A model generated the notes under the pieces. That model was not told where the DNA came from, did not search any database, and saw only the letters and a program-made list of their open reading frames with translations. A stretch of DNA of 64,000 bases from Echiichthys vipera (taxonomy: Eukaryota > Chordata > Actinopteri > Perciformes > Trachinidae). Within the stretch, counting starts at the first letter, position 1, and every line of letters starts with the position of its first letter. A program made the translations under genes and the position numbers. Where the stretch lies: assembly GCA_963691815.1 (NCBI GenBank), contig OY829658.1, positions 19,946,471 through 20,010,470 on the forward strand, read 5' to 3'. Shown here piece after piece: positions 49,901-63,369 of this stretch.

Positions 49901-52900
49901 GTTAAGATCAGCGAATCACTTGTATAATGACAATAACCACTTACTGATAGCCGACAGGATACAACATTCTCCCGTTTGACGACAGCTCTGATAACACGCC
50001 AAGTTTCTGAATCTGTAGAGAGCCTGGAAAAGTGAGAAAGGAAAGGTTTCAGCACATTATAAGTTGGATATATAGCAGTAATATGAAATCCCTTTATGGA
50101 GACACATACTCTGTCCAGGAGTCAGGTGGCTCTAACCAACCCAGACTTTCTTACCTATGGTCATGTTTATGGTTTCTGGCTCTACGCCTGTGAGGAACTT
50201 TCTTCTGAGGTTGATCCCCTCAAAATCCACATATACCCGTCGAGGGACTTCAAACCCTTTCCCAGACACCATCTGGAAGAGCATCGTAAACCATAAATCA
50301 ATACGAAGTAGAGAAAACCAGCAGGTGTGAGGTGTGCATTGGTAACCGTGATAAAAACAAAAATAAAAATGAAGCTTGGGGGAGAAACTGCGTCTATACC
50401 TTCGCACTGACAAGTTCCCTGTGTTTGAAGCAGTATATCTTCCTGTCCAGCTGAAACACACAGTTCTGGGCACGAGCACACATGAAGTGGAAATTACTCT
50501 GGCAGGTGTTAAGACAGCAGCCCACAGTGGCCCCAGACTGCCCACAACGATCACAACGCTGTAAATTAAAGGAGAAAGGACAGTAATTAACTAGATATTT
50601 CCCAACCCTTTTCACACAGGTTTATTACAGAGTTATGCTACTTGTGCCAACTGCAATTCTACAAGACTTAAAGCTAGAGTGACAAATAAACATCTGGCCA
50701 CTAGAAACATAATCACAATTCACTTTATTTCCTGGTAATATCTTACCAGGTGGCGCCCCCTTGAGACAGCGCTGTGCACTTGCAAAAGAGCATTATTCTC
50801 CTCATACACCTCTGCAGACCAAAGGCAGCAGTTAATGTGGGCCCACTCATTCTGTCCCAGGTACAACAGCCGTCCTGCATCCTGTCAGGAGGAAAATGCA
50901 TTCACATTTCTTAATAAGCAGAAGAGAAAAGCTATTTAATGTTGTAAAATGACATTCAAGGAAAGACCATACATGTATAATATACAGTCAATGCAGACAT
51001 AATGTCAGTATGTCATTTAAGCATGTAAGCAAAATTCTCTGATTCCAGCATCTTAACTGTCAAATACTTTCTGGTTTCTTTCTTCCTCTGTGACAGTAAA
51101 CTGAATAGCTTTGTGGATTGTGGACAAAACAAGACATCTCAGGTCATCACCCTAAGCTACACTTTTCACCTTTCATTTTTGGACAATTTATAGACCAAAC
51201 AACCAACAGATTAATCAAGATAATAATCGAGAGATTAATCAACAATGAAAATAATCGTTGGTCTCAGCCCTTATTGACTTGGCAGTGGAGCGGGGAAATA
51301 ATCTGCAGATTCACTGATTAAAGTATTTGTTAGTTGCGGCCCCTGCAGTAAAAACACAGTCAGACAGCTAAACTCACCCTGGGAACACAGTCTCCATATT
51401 GTTGGCACAGAGCACACTGCCTCCAATCTTCAGTCTTGGTAGTGTCCGGATCACTCTTCACACCTGTGAGAAAGAAAGAGTGAGCATTAATATATTTCAA
51501 ACCTGAAAAGGCAAAAATAATTACAGATGTACCGGTGCAGCATTTGAGGGCTGCAATAACGGATAATTATCTGCTTGATATGATAACTGATAATTTTACT
51601 CTTTCAAATGCAAAACTGTAAAGAGGAAAATAGATTTTTTTTTTTTTAGATTAACAAGCTTAATTATTTGAATAGACCAGTGTTTATTTATTTTAAACTT
51701 GTTTGTAATAACCTTTATTGATTTTTTTATTTCTTTAATATGTAGACTAATTAAGTTGTTCTGGGTCCCCTGGCACAATAATCGGTTGAAATTCAATTAT
51801 TGTAACATTATCTTGCTTATCAGCCACTGATATATCCTGCATATCTAAACATAATACAAAGTAGCACATTCTGTTTTGCATTTGCAAATGTAAAACCTGC
51901 AGAGATATGATCCTCCTGAACCACAGTTGGATGCCCAAAGGTTTTGACTGAGACCACATTCCTCCCAGAACAGGCTGCAACAGTTTCCATACCGTGTGAA
52001 TACAGAGAGCAGCTGTGCGATACACCGGACTGCTGTGTAGTGACTGACGATAGCACAGAGTCAGTTTTCCCCGCCCGAGGGCCCCTGGACTCTTTGGGCT
52101 GGTATGTCCTTTCCAGCCACTGTGCATAGCTGTGCTCCTTAGATGGTGGGAGGACCGCCTCAGGGAGCATGCCACTACAGAGTGAAGGAGCGTAAAACAG
52201 AGGAGAGAGAGGACAATTGAGACAACTGTGTCCTGAGGGGAGACTTTTATTCTACAAAATATTTGACTAAAGCTCCAACTATACCACAAGGTTCAAATAC
52301 ACATAGTGATGAGTGTGTAAATATTGAGGAGTACTGTAAAGTTTACTGAACTCTGTAATTACCTTGGTAATTCCTCAGATAATGAGTTCCACTTCTTCAG
52401 ATGGCTTGCAGGAAACCAACTGAACACCTGCTCAATCACCTGTGAGAAAAACAAAATTTAAGTCAGGTAAAAATAAAGTTACGCTGAAGAATAAAGTCAA
52501 TTCTTAGACATTTTAGACAATATTTCACTGTATTTTTGTATATATATATTTTGTATATATTTCATTGTAAGTTTGAGGACTCGCTCCACAAACCAGAGGA
52601 GGTTAAAATGCAAACAGAAACTGAAGAGGAAATCAATGATGCGTGGGTTTCTAAGAACAAACTAAAACCTTTGGAGATTTGAGGGCGAAGCTTACTTTGA
52701 CATAGCGTGCCCTGGCCTGACTGGTTGGTTTCTGGTCCTCAAGGAGAAGCTCTTCCTCCTCCTCCTCCTCCTGCCACTTTCTCATCACAGAGACGACATC
52801 CGCATGGAAAGCTTTCTGAAGGAGCGAGAAGGAGAAAAAAAAAGGTCAGGGCTTCGGTCACAAGAAGAACTTCGAAGAAATATGGCACTTGCTGTATTGT

Positions 52901-55900
52901 ATTTATTAATGACTGTTTTGTTGCATACGCAGGAATAAAACAGGAAGAGCTGTAGATAATCAGGAAGAATATACTCACTAATGAGGTGTAACCGCCCCCT
53001 TTCAACTTCATCTCAATGGCCTTCAGATCACACACTGGTTGCTGTTCCCTGACGAATTGTGTTTCGTTTGTTTCCTGACACTGAAACACAAAAACAGTTT
53101 AAATATGAGGACTGGATCTGCCGTCTGATAGAGATGACCAAAAGGTTTTTTGCTGTGATTTTAAGGGAAGGCAAAAGTTTTAAAAAAGTGTTATTCTTGA
53201 TTGACTATTACTGATAAATTCAAATATAAGACTCTTGGGATATTATCTGTTAAGGTCCTGTGGGTAAAATCTCACCTCTTTACAGATAAGGAGGTGCTGC
53301 GTGGCTTCGTTGGAGAGGAGGTCAGTGAGCACCACCTCAAGCCCGACTATCAGCCTCCTCTGCAGCTCCACCTTCAGGCTGCTGTGTTCAGTCTGGCTGC
53401 AGGGTGAGCAGGTGAACAACGCTTCCTCTGGTTGGCTTGGCAGCAACTCAAACAGCTCATCTGAAATGACGAAAAAAGACACATTTTAAAGGATATAATG
53501 GTGATTAGGATTAGATCTCAGTATATAACATGTGTGCATGTTCTACTAGTGTCAGAAAAGAAGGAGGGCAAAGGACAAGAAATGCCCCAAAACAGCTATA
53601 TTTACAAGTTTAGGCCAATATCATAATCCTTCATTAGGCCATTATTTTATTTTGATTCAACTCATTTATTTTCCTTTTCCCGTCTCTAACACACACTCAG
53701 AAAATCAGGGAAGTAGTGCACTGATAATAGCAATTGTTTCCTTTTATTTACGCATGTTGACTCAACTTTGTACACATTACCATTTTATAAAAGTGCCCCC
53801 CAAACTTTGTAAATGGCCTGATTTTTTTGACAAAAATAATTTCACATATAATTTTCTACACTGTGCTCTACATGTATAAATAGACATATAATTTAATAAA
53901 AGTAGGTCTCTAAGTGTTTATTTCTGTTTTTAAGTAATTAAGATGTAGGCTCATATTATAATTCTCCCATATACATGAACTTAAGATGGTGTTAATCTTA
54001 CACCAAACACCAAACTAGGAATTGATAAGTGTTGGACTGTGTTGAAAGTTTGATTTACTCACCAGTTATTCCTTCACATGTGTAGTGAATCCAGTGGCTG
54101 CACTTTGAACACTGAATCATCTGAGTGTGTTGGTTGTTGTCTTCGTAGCACTTGTGGCAGACTGTGCAGAAATTACCTGATGTAGACACAGATCATACAT
54201 TAGTTGCATCATCCATTTCTAGAGCCATACCTTTAAACGCGTACTATGCATACAAGTCTAGGTGATCCTTCTAAACAAAATTACAGCCAAAATACACGGG
54301 GCAGGGAGGCCCCAGGTCACGTAGGCAGGGCGCAGCAGGGTTTCTTACCTGCTAAACAGACTTGGTCTTTGTAGCGAGTGGTTGCTGCCAGTTTAGGTGC
54401 ATATTGAGTTTTGTGATAATGCAGTTGTTTTATGCAGGGTTTGGAAGTGTAGGCTATATTTACTGGTACTGAATTAATTAACTGGATACATGGATACATA
54501 CATGGACTGATTTGATTGAATCATTTTAATGTGAAGTGTAAAAGCACCCACAAGGTTGCTCTGCTGCTTCACATTGCTTCTGGTACAATGTAGTATTTAT
54601 TTAAAAACATTTAAACAGATAGAGGGACGCATAGCTGGATGTAGATAGGATAAAATTGCATCAGTATAGAGTTGAGTTCTGTGGTCCGTGTACCAGCTTC
54701 AATTGGATATAATGGACGTGTGTATTTTGGCTGTTTGACTTAGTGGAACTTAGTGAAGTTAACCAAACAAGTCTAATAATGAACCATGTATTTACTGCAC
54801 CTTCACGAATACGGTTACAAAGTCTCTAGAAAACACTGTTGTGGACTGAAAGCTACCTTTATTGTGGAGGGTAGTGCAGCTGGGACAAAGATCCTGCTCG
54901 TGGTTCCAGGCCAAGTCCCAAGTCTTCCCAGGAGTCACGCCACAGCTTTTACACCGAATGCATGTCATGCACACCTGCACAAACACAATATCATTTTAGG
55001 TAAAGAAGAAAAACTGTGGGAGTGCTCCAGGGGGTAAAAGGTTTTCAAGCAGTTACCCAAGGCATGCTGCAGTTCAATGGCTTAGGGTACGTTGGTCCCA
55101 AGCAGGAAGGGTGGTAGGAGGTTTGGCATCTCCTGCACTGCAACACAGGCTAGAGACGAAACAAACAGAGGGGTGCATTAATTAAATGTTCATTAATGGA
55201 GTAAATATCTGACTAGCATCAAATATGCTTCATAAAAAATATCTTAAAGCAATATTTCCTTGTATTTCATGTAAAACATCCTACGACAAAGTGTAGCATA
55301 TTAAATCCATTCAATAAAAAGTATCAAAAAATAGATAGGAAGGTGAAAGCCAAAATGTAACATGTATCAAAAAAAAGGTTCATGTCCAATAAAGACACTT
55401 TCCATCTATAGGTTTCTCTAAAAATATGCTCTATACCACAAAATTAGCTTAAAATAAGGACTTGCCAAAGTGTAAGTATCATTTGCAATAAGATGAAATA
55501 TTTCTGATTACTCATGTGGCTGTAAATATAACCCAATTTAAACGATCTGATATTTTAATGCAACAACTAATCCTGTTTCAACGTTTATACGGGCACGCAA
55601 CTAAGAAAAATTGTGAACCTATCCATAAACATATTTAGGAAACGTTGGTGTTTAATATACTGTAACTGATGCTGGGTTGCATACCTTCATTCTCTTGCTT
55701 CGACGGCCACACACGTGACAAAATTTGCAGCGCCTGCAGCACCAGTTCTCCTTGTTCTCCTTCTGGGGGCGCTCCTCCGGTGAGAGGCAGAAACTGTGGA
55801 AAGGCTCACAGCAGATCTGGCAGAATATCATCTGAAGGAAGTGGGAAACAAAAAGGTGTTATTATTGGCACTGCAGGGCACCAAAACACAAAAGCAAACA

Positions 55901-58900
55901 TGGGCCTGGAGATATGAAGTGTAAAATGTAAACGGAAAGAACTTCAATATTTCTCAGAACATGGTTATCATCAGTTTTCAAACTCCGTTAAAGATTTACC
56001 TCATGCCGTCCTTTGCTGGCGCAGAGCAGACAGACAGGTTGTGGTGTGGTGGGGACAGACGTGAGGATGCTGAGGCCGCCCATTAGCCATACGTTCTGGA
56101 CAGCACAGTCCTCCTGGTGGACATAAGGCAAAAAAAGGTAAGCAGGAGGAAAGCGATCATTTCATTTAAAATCAATAAGACTTACACACGTAATACACAC
56201 GTTTTGTGTGTTTGGATGAATGCAATGTATATAAAAATACATAAATGCCACCCAACACAGGCCAAAACTCACCTTGAAGTCCACGCGAATCTTGAACTTG
56301 TTCTGCAACAGGCCCTTTTGGGGAAATCCGTTAGTTAACCCAGAGAGGGTGTTCACTGTTGCACACTCTGCAGGATTCTGGGAACGAAGGACATAGTGTT
56401 TGTCAGTTGGACAGTTTTGCTGCACCATCTCCTTTACAGAAGCATCCTTCTCCTCTTCAGGCCGATCCCGTGGTCTGTCCTCCTGCTCCTCTCGCATGTC
56501 CTCCTGTAACTCTGTGTGTGGATCCACAGTCTGAGGGAGCACTTGCACAGTTTCATCTTTGTTAGCTTTGTATGTCTCAGTCAAAACATCTGGGTGCTGC
56601 GCCTCGGACTCTGCATGCTGTTGAAAACACAACTTTGACGAAACCTCTGTCAAAGCTTGTTGTTGAGATGATATACATTTGTGCAAATGCAAGGCTGACT
56701 GCACCAGAGTCTGGGGCAAACGGTGCAGACGTAACAGCAGAGATTTCTTTCTCAAGTCGGTTATGGGATGTGATGAAAGTGGAGAAGCGGGAAGCATTAC
56801 AGGCTGGGACAGTTCTGGAGGGCAGGGTGGTAATGAATTTGAAATAGCAGGATGTGTTACACGCTGGGACAGTTCTGGAGGACTTTGTGGTGCTGAATGG
56901 GAAATAGCAGGATGCACTAGAGGCCGGGACAGTTCTGGAGGACAGGGTGGTGATGAATGTGAAATAGCAGGATGCACTACAGGCTGGGAAAGTTCTGGAG
57001 GACTCTGTGGTGCTGAATGTGAAATAGCAGGATGCGTTAAAGGGTGGGACAGTTCTGGAGGACTTTGTGGTACTGCATGTGAAATAGCAGGATGCACTAC
57101 AGGCTGGGACAGTTCTGGAGGACTCTGTGGTACTGAATGTGAAATAGCAGGATGCGTTAAAAGCGGGGACAAAAATGGATGCAATTGTGCAGCACTCTGA
57201 TCCGGACACTGGGGACACCGCTTTGGCACAGACAGAGCAGACTGCAGGATAAAATCAGGCAGACGGTGTAAGTGTATTTGTAGCTGCTTCTGCAGCTTCG
57301 GCAGAGGGCTCCTGGGTGGGCTGGTTTCTCTGGGCTCCGTCTCCTCCGTGCTCTCCTGTTCCTGTGGAGGAGGGGACTGCCTAAGCCAACCAGCACGAAA
57401 GGTTCCAAAGTGACACGAATACTAGTGACATGCAGAGGCGGCGACCGGCAGCAGCAGAAAAGGAGAAAAGCACCATGACTGTGAGAACGTTAGCCAGGAA
57501 TAAGAAGTAAGAAAAGGCAAAGAAGATTTAGCAAACGCATACAGCAGCAGTAGACACACAGAGGTGTGGCTGACACACACATAAGTAAAGTTTGCATGTA
57601 TCCAGTTCAGAGGCTGCTAGACAAAAAGAAACACTTAGAAATTTAGAAATTAAACTGTCAATACACTAGAACACTTATAACTTAAAAAATGACATATCTG
57701 GGATGTAAGCTGTATAATGCAAATAGGGAGATTACATCAGATCTCTTGAATCAAGTAATGAAATTAAAAAAAAAGGATTTATATCTCCCTCTAGTTACGC
57801 CGACAACTGCAGATATGAGGTTGTTAAATTAAACATCTATTGCATTATTTTATTCCTAAAACACAACAGTAGAGTTCACAGTAAGATGCAAGGGGGTTTT
57901 CTCTCAGCTTGTTAGTTTCAATAAAGGGTTTGTCTATTTTACCCTGTTCAATGTGCGGCATGCTGATGCTATATATGTATTTCTGCAAGAATGCTAGAAA
58001 ATAGTATAAGAGGCTTATAACATAACTTAATGATTTTTTGTTTGTTTGTGTTAAGCTTGCTTTTCTTTATTAAAAGGAGATAAACAGAAGTCTCTTGTCT
58101 CACGGTCACACTTCCAGACAGCAGTAAAAATGCCTTGAACCAACTGACTTAGTCAAGATTTCAGACACATGCACATGCATGTTTAGATGGGCCTGCCATG
58201 CACAGTACATGCATGTAGTTTATATGTATTTTCAAAGGTGCAAGCATGATCACATGCAGGTCATCCAATGAGATTACATTCTGCTGAGCTCTTCTTCTAA
58301 AGAAAAGTTGCCACTGAACTCCTACGCTGTGGTGGGCACTGTGGACAAATCTGCGGCTAATAAAATCTGATATATTTGGTGAAAACAAGGCTATTAAATG
58401 AAAGCTGAGAGCGGTCTCTGACCACATGGGAGCTATGGGATATGACACATGTATAGTGTAACTGGAGCTGCATTGTTGGAGTGTTACAGCATAGGATACT
58501 GGTGTCCAGATTTTACAGCCCATGTGTTATACCCCAAAGATATGATGGGATATGACACCCCGACCTCTTCTCTATTTTGAGCTCCTTGAGCAAAACATTA
58601 AAATGCCACAACAAGTTGTTGATTATGAGTATTTGCTTCCAGTTCAAAATATGTTGGCTTCCTTGGTTGCTGGTGTGTTTTGGAAGGAGGAAGACGAATT
58701 ATTCATCAGCGTTGACACATAATTATAGGGGAATTTCTTATGATGCAAATTTAAAAAATGGTTAAAAAAAATCAGGTGCATTGGCACTAAAACAATTTGT
58801 TCAAGACAGAGGACGAGCAGAACTGTTGCTGAATCAGAAGTCTGATGTATAGCTTTGCATGTGATCTGAAGAACTCAAATGCACATGCCAGCGACAACAA

Positions 58901-61900
58901 GCAGAAGCAAAGAGTCAGGCAGCGCGGCCAAGATGAATGCTTCATCTTAACTCGAGTTATGACGGAGTAGAATAGCCGCTTCAACATTAAAATTAGTGGC
59001 GTTAGAAAGCGATGTTGGAATTTCACATCAACATAATCATAAAATATACTTATCATTATTATACCATTATTATTAGTAGTATTAGTTAGGCTTTTAAATT
59101 ATTGTAATTCAATTTTTGGTCCTTTGTTTAATGCTCATACAATGTAAACGCTGTGCGCAGAATGCTGTACTGTAGATGTTTGATCAGAGAAGAAAATATT
59201 ATATAATATTATAATATCACTCATGTGGGCTAAATTATGTGTAAAGTAAAAATGATAAATTAAACATGATGTGAGTTTTTCCTTTCCTTCCTTTTTTCCT
59301 TTCGTTGAGGATAAAGATTACATTGTGTTTTATCATGAACACATCTGACTCCTCTATAATTCGTAAAACATGACATTAAGCACATGCAAGTTGGTTAATA
59401 ATGAATGAGAAACTTTAAAGTCAGAAATAGACGAATAGCAAGGCTAAATGCGAGAGATTAGACTCATTCATTCCAACAGGTAATTCAATTAAAATGAAGA
59501 AAAAAGTGAGATGCCAACCTGGGCAAAGTGTTACTTGGAAATATGCGTTTGTTGTCTGAATCATGAATATTCACGTTAGTCTTAATTTAAAATGATACAT
59601 CTTGTTTGAGATATAAACAATTTTAACACTGTTTTTAATCACCTTTTTTTTTTTATTGTCGTTTTTTCGAATACAAACTGAAGCAAAAAAACATTTTCCC
59701 AAAATACAGTTTGACCCAGGTGTGATCAGGTGGAACATTGGAAGGGAGGAGGGAAATGGTTTTTACCTTGTAGGCTCTGGGTCTCCCAGATCCCTTGGAG
59801 AACGGCCGGCGAGGCCTCACCGCCTCAGCTGGAGGGTCGTCTGGCAGTGATCCGCCATGTTTAGGAGCGAGATCTCCAAAAGAACATAAACAGATCTAAG
59901 ACACAATTCTGATTCTAAGGTTTTTTTTAGGTTTTATCAGTTCAAATGTTTTTGTTTGTTTAGTTTATTATTATGTCACATTTACTTTGTGATTAAGACC
60001 AGTAGAAACTCTAGCCAAGAAGATGTTTGCGTTGAAAATGGCTTTCCTAGATGAGGGAGAGCTGATTTGACTGTTGATTTCCTCAGCTTGCTCCATGTGG
60101 TTTTTTTTTTTATCAGCACAAATTACACAAACAGGTCAGAGGAAATACCATAGTTAATGTCAATTACCCATACCTTTATGGGGACCTATGTGTAGTTACT
60201 GTATGTCATTGTGTAATTCTCTACATACTAAAGTGTGCATCATGCAGGAATGTAATTAGCACCTGCCACCTGCCAAATACAGAGTAAATGTGGACTGTAG
60301 CCGGTACAAGTCCGGTTGCCTGCCCCAATGGCAGACACGATTCAAATTCCTAATTTAAAAAGAGTTGAGGATAAGGATTACGTGATATATTCCATATTAC
60401 TATTGTCTGCTACCAAGTGTACTAAGTGTTTACAATTCTAAAGTGTTCTTAGTAGTAGTAATGTTCAGTGACCAGCCACAGTGGCAAGTGAGTAAAAAAA
60501 ACCATATATTTTAGACCCTGTGCGTAATGCAATACCTCGTTACACAACAGTAAAAATACATCTTATATCCCCCGTTGGTGTCAGGGAGCGTATCTATCAT
60601 GACATGCTTCAAAGGCCTCATGATGGAAATTAAGAGAAGCTGAAACCACAGCTGAGATTCAGAGAAAATAGTGCAGCTACTGATGCATAACTGACCTTTA
60701 CTGCTCCGTCATCTCTTCCGTGTTAGTTATCATAACAAAAGTTATCATTTCTAATACACGGCCTGCAACAAAGCTCTGACATGAACGTCAGAGATGTTCA
60801 TGTCTCTAGCTGACAAGTAGGAACACCCTGAGAGGTTTGAGTCACAAAAACTAAGCTTTAGTTACCTTGGTTACTAGCAGCAGCTACAGATAGTTTGACT
60901 GCTGATGTATCCGTCTTATCTTTATCTGTCTTATATTCTTCTTCTTCCTCAGATTCAGACTTCAGCAGGCTGCTGTAGGAGCGCGGTGTGATGTTACGCA
61001 GGGACTGTTTCCTGACTCCAAACACCAGCGGGGAAGACTTCTCGTCTGCGACTTCACCCCTCCAGTTTGCATCGTCACTACTGGACACGGAGCCCGAAAA
61101 CTGCCGTGATTGGACTGAGAAAAAGAAGCACCGTGATTAATCTTGTAAACAGGGAAATAGTCCGATTTTTTGTTGAATTTTCTTTAAGTTCATTAATTAC
61201 AGCAAATGAGTTTGAAAATGAAACATTCACTCAGGGGTAAAAAATGAGCAGGAGCAACATCACTTACGTTTCAATGGTCTGACGATGCGCTCAAACTTGG
61301 CTTTCTCAATCTGCTGACACTTCTTATATCTAAGGGCAGAAGAAACAGTCAAATGTAATTATATCCAAAGTAAAGTATCTGAAGTGGTAGACATCTATGA
61401 ATGTGTTTAACTGTAATAGTCAACTTGCCTTCAATAACTGCAATGTTTAATATGTTTTACTGGAAAGACATAAAAAGTCATTTTCATGTTTCATGTACAA
61501 AGATGCTTAGGTAAATAAGTATTTTACTTTTTAGAACTCGGTTAAGCACTGCAAAATGTAAATAATATCAATAATTCACAAACTTCCCCAGTTCAGTTCA
61601 GGGTTCCCACACCTCCTTAACATCAAATTCAAGGACTTTCAAGGCCCAATCCCCTTAAATGCGATGACCCAACACAGCACGGATCAAGTATAATTACTGT
61701 TACAACCCTGAGAGTTTCTATGATGAGAACAACACACCACCTTCTATTCTTGCACAAAATATATCAATTAAAGCACCTGCAGTGAAAATCTGTCTATTCA
61801 CAAAATATTTCAAGGCCTTGATTTTTCCCTCTCAAATTCAAAAACATTCAAGGTTTTCAAATGGGAACAAAACCAAATGCTTTCATTTTTTTATTCTTTA

Positions 61901-63326
61901 GAAAAATCAGACAGAATTACACCGGCTTTTACTTGTTTGTGCTTAACCATTTTGTTTGTGCTTGCTAATGTTTGAATTTAAGGTAATCACAATGTACATA
62001 TGTTTGACATCAGAGGTAAGGTAAGCTAATGCATGGTTCAGTGTTGCGGCATTTCTTCATCTAGCAGGAAGTCTGCACACCTAAAGTAAATTTCAAGTGG
62101 AAAAAGTAGGAAAAACTTATGATCTTTATATTTAAATATTTGATTTATTCATGCTGCAAGCTCTTACAGGCCTGAGCTAATGTCTTAAAACAGAAGTAAT
62201 CTTTAAAAGATCAGCAGTGGTGTGTGAGAAATGCCCATGAAACACAGAAATCTGCAGTAAAATTAGTCTATTCACTATCTCTGAGTTTAACTTACATGCA
62301 ACACTGCCGCTTGGTGTTGGGCCCCCCGAATTTGGGCTTGTCGAGGCAGTTGATACACTTTGCGCAGTCCTGCTCGATCAAACAGCCTTTGCAGCGCCCG
62401 CAGCGCCGGGCTCGGACTCCACCGGGTATATACCGACCCTGGGCCTTCCGCTTTTTGAACCTGTGGCCCTTCCCCCTCCCCCTCCTTCTCCGCTGGATGT
62501 GTTCCTGAGGGACAACCCACTGAGCCCCGCCCTGATCAGAGACGTTATCGCCATCGTCATCGTCATCTTCTTCCACATCTGTAAGTGAGAGACAGGGAGG
62601 ATGAGTAAAAAGAGCCACAACATAGAGTATATTTCATACATTGTTAAGTACATGTGATGTGGGGAGTGACATCTTTGGATGCCAAAAACTTACTATTCAG
62701 TCTGCAGGACACATTACAGGTCTAACTGCTGTGACTGGAGGTGCTTATATATTCATTTACAGGTCTTTTGTTTGTCTAGTATCTACAGCTACATTACAAC
62801 TGGCTGCCTGAAGTGTTGGAAATAAGAAATAGGCACTCTAGAACAAAGTTAGGTGACTGGATGAACACAGAAATGCTCCTTCCTGACCCTTTTAGGTTTG
62901 AAAGGTACCATAAATAGATTTGAAACTGAATTCCTTTGGCATCCCCCAGTGGTAGTATTTTAATGCCAGCTGGCACAAAGCAACTTCAGACAGAAATAAA
63001 TTACGGTCATGTTTTTAAATGGATAATTTAGCTGGAATAACATTGGGTCCGTGTTTCCCAACAGCACTAGATGTGTTCATTAGGAGACAGAGTTCAGGGC
63101 AGTAAGTCTACTTGTCAAACGGCACTTCCTCACCTCATACTGAGTGACGCTCACTCGACCAGTGTTGGGTAAAGCTTTCCAACAGCGGTGGCTAATCTGT
63201 GTGTGACAAAAGATATTTTTGCTGGCAAATATCTTAGTTACAACTACATTAAGCTAGGTTGTGTGCTCATAACTGCAGAAGCTTAACTATGCCAGTTTGA
63301 AAGAATATTTTAGCTGGTAAATGTTT

Positions 63327-63369
<43 letters not shown>

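Noticed and set aside
56795..57154. Possible CRISPR-like array (regular 60-bp period)
   Set aside because: No unique spacers; the entire period repeats, and it encodes protein within a fish gene exon.
56577..57218. Second - strand frame and a + strand frame (56679-57200) that are also repetitive and open
   Set aside because: Because 60 is divisible by 3, the minisatellite keeps several frames open. Only the frame joining RVDFK to the PHD1 exons and phased with the neighbours is the KMT2B coding frame.
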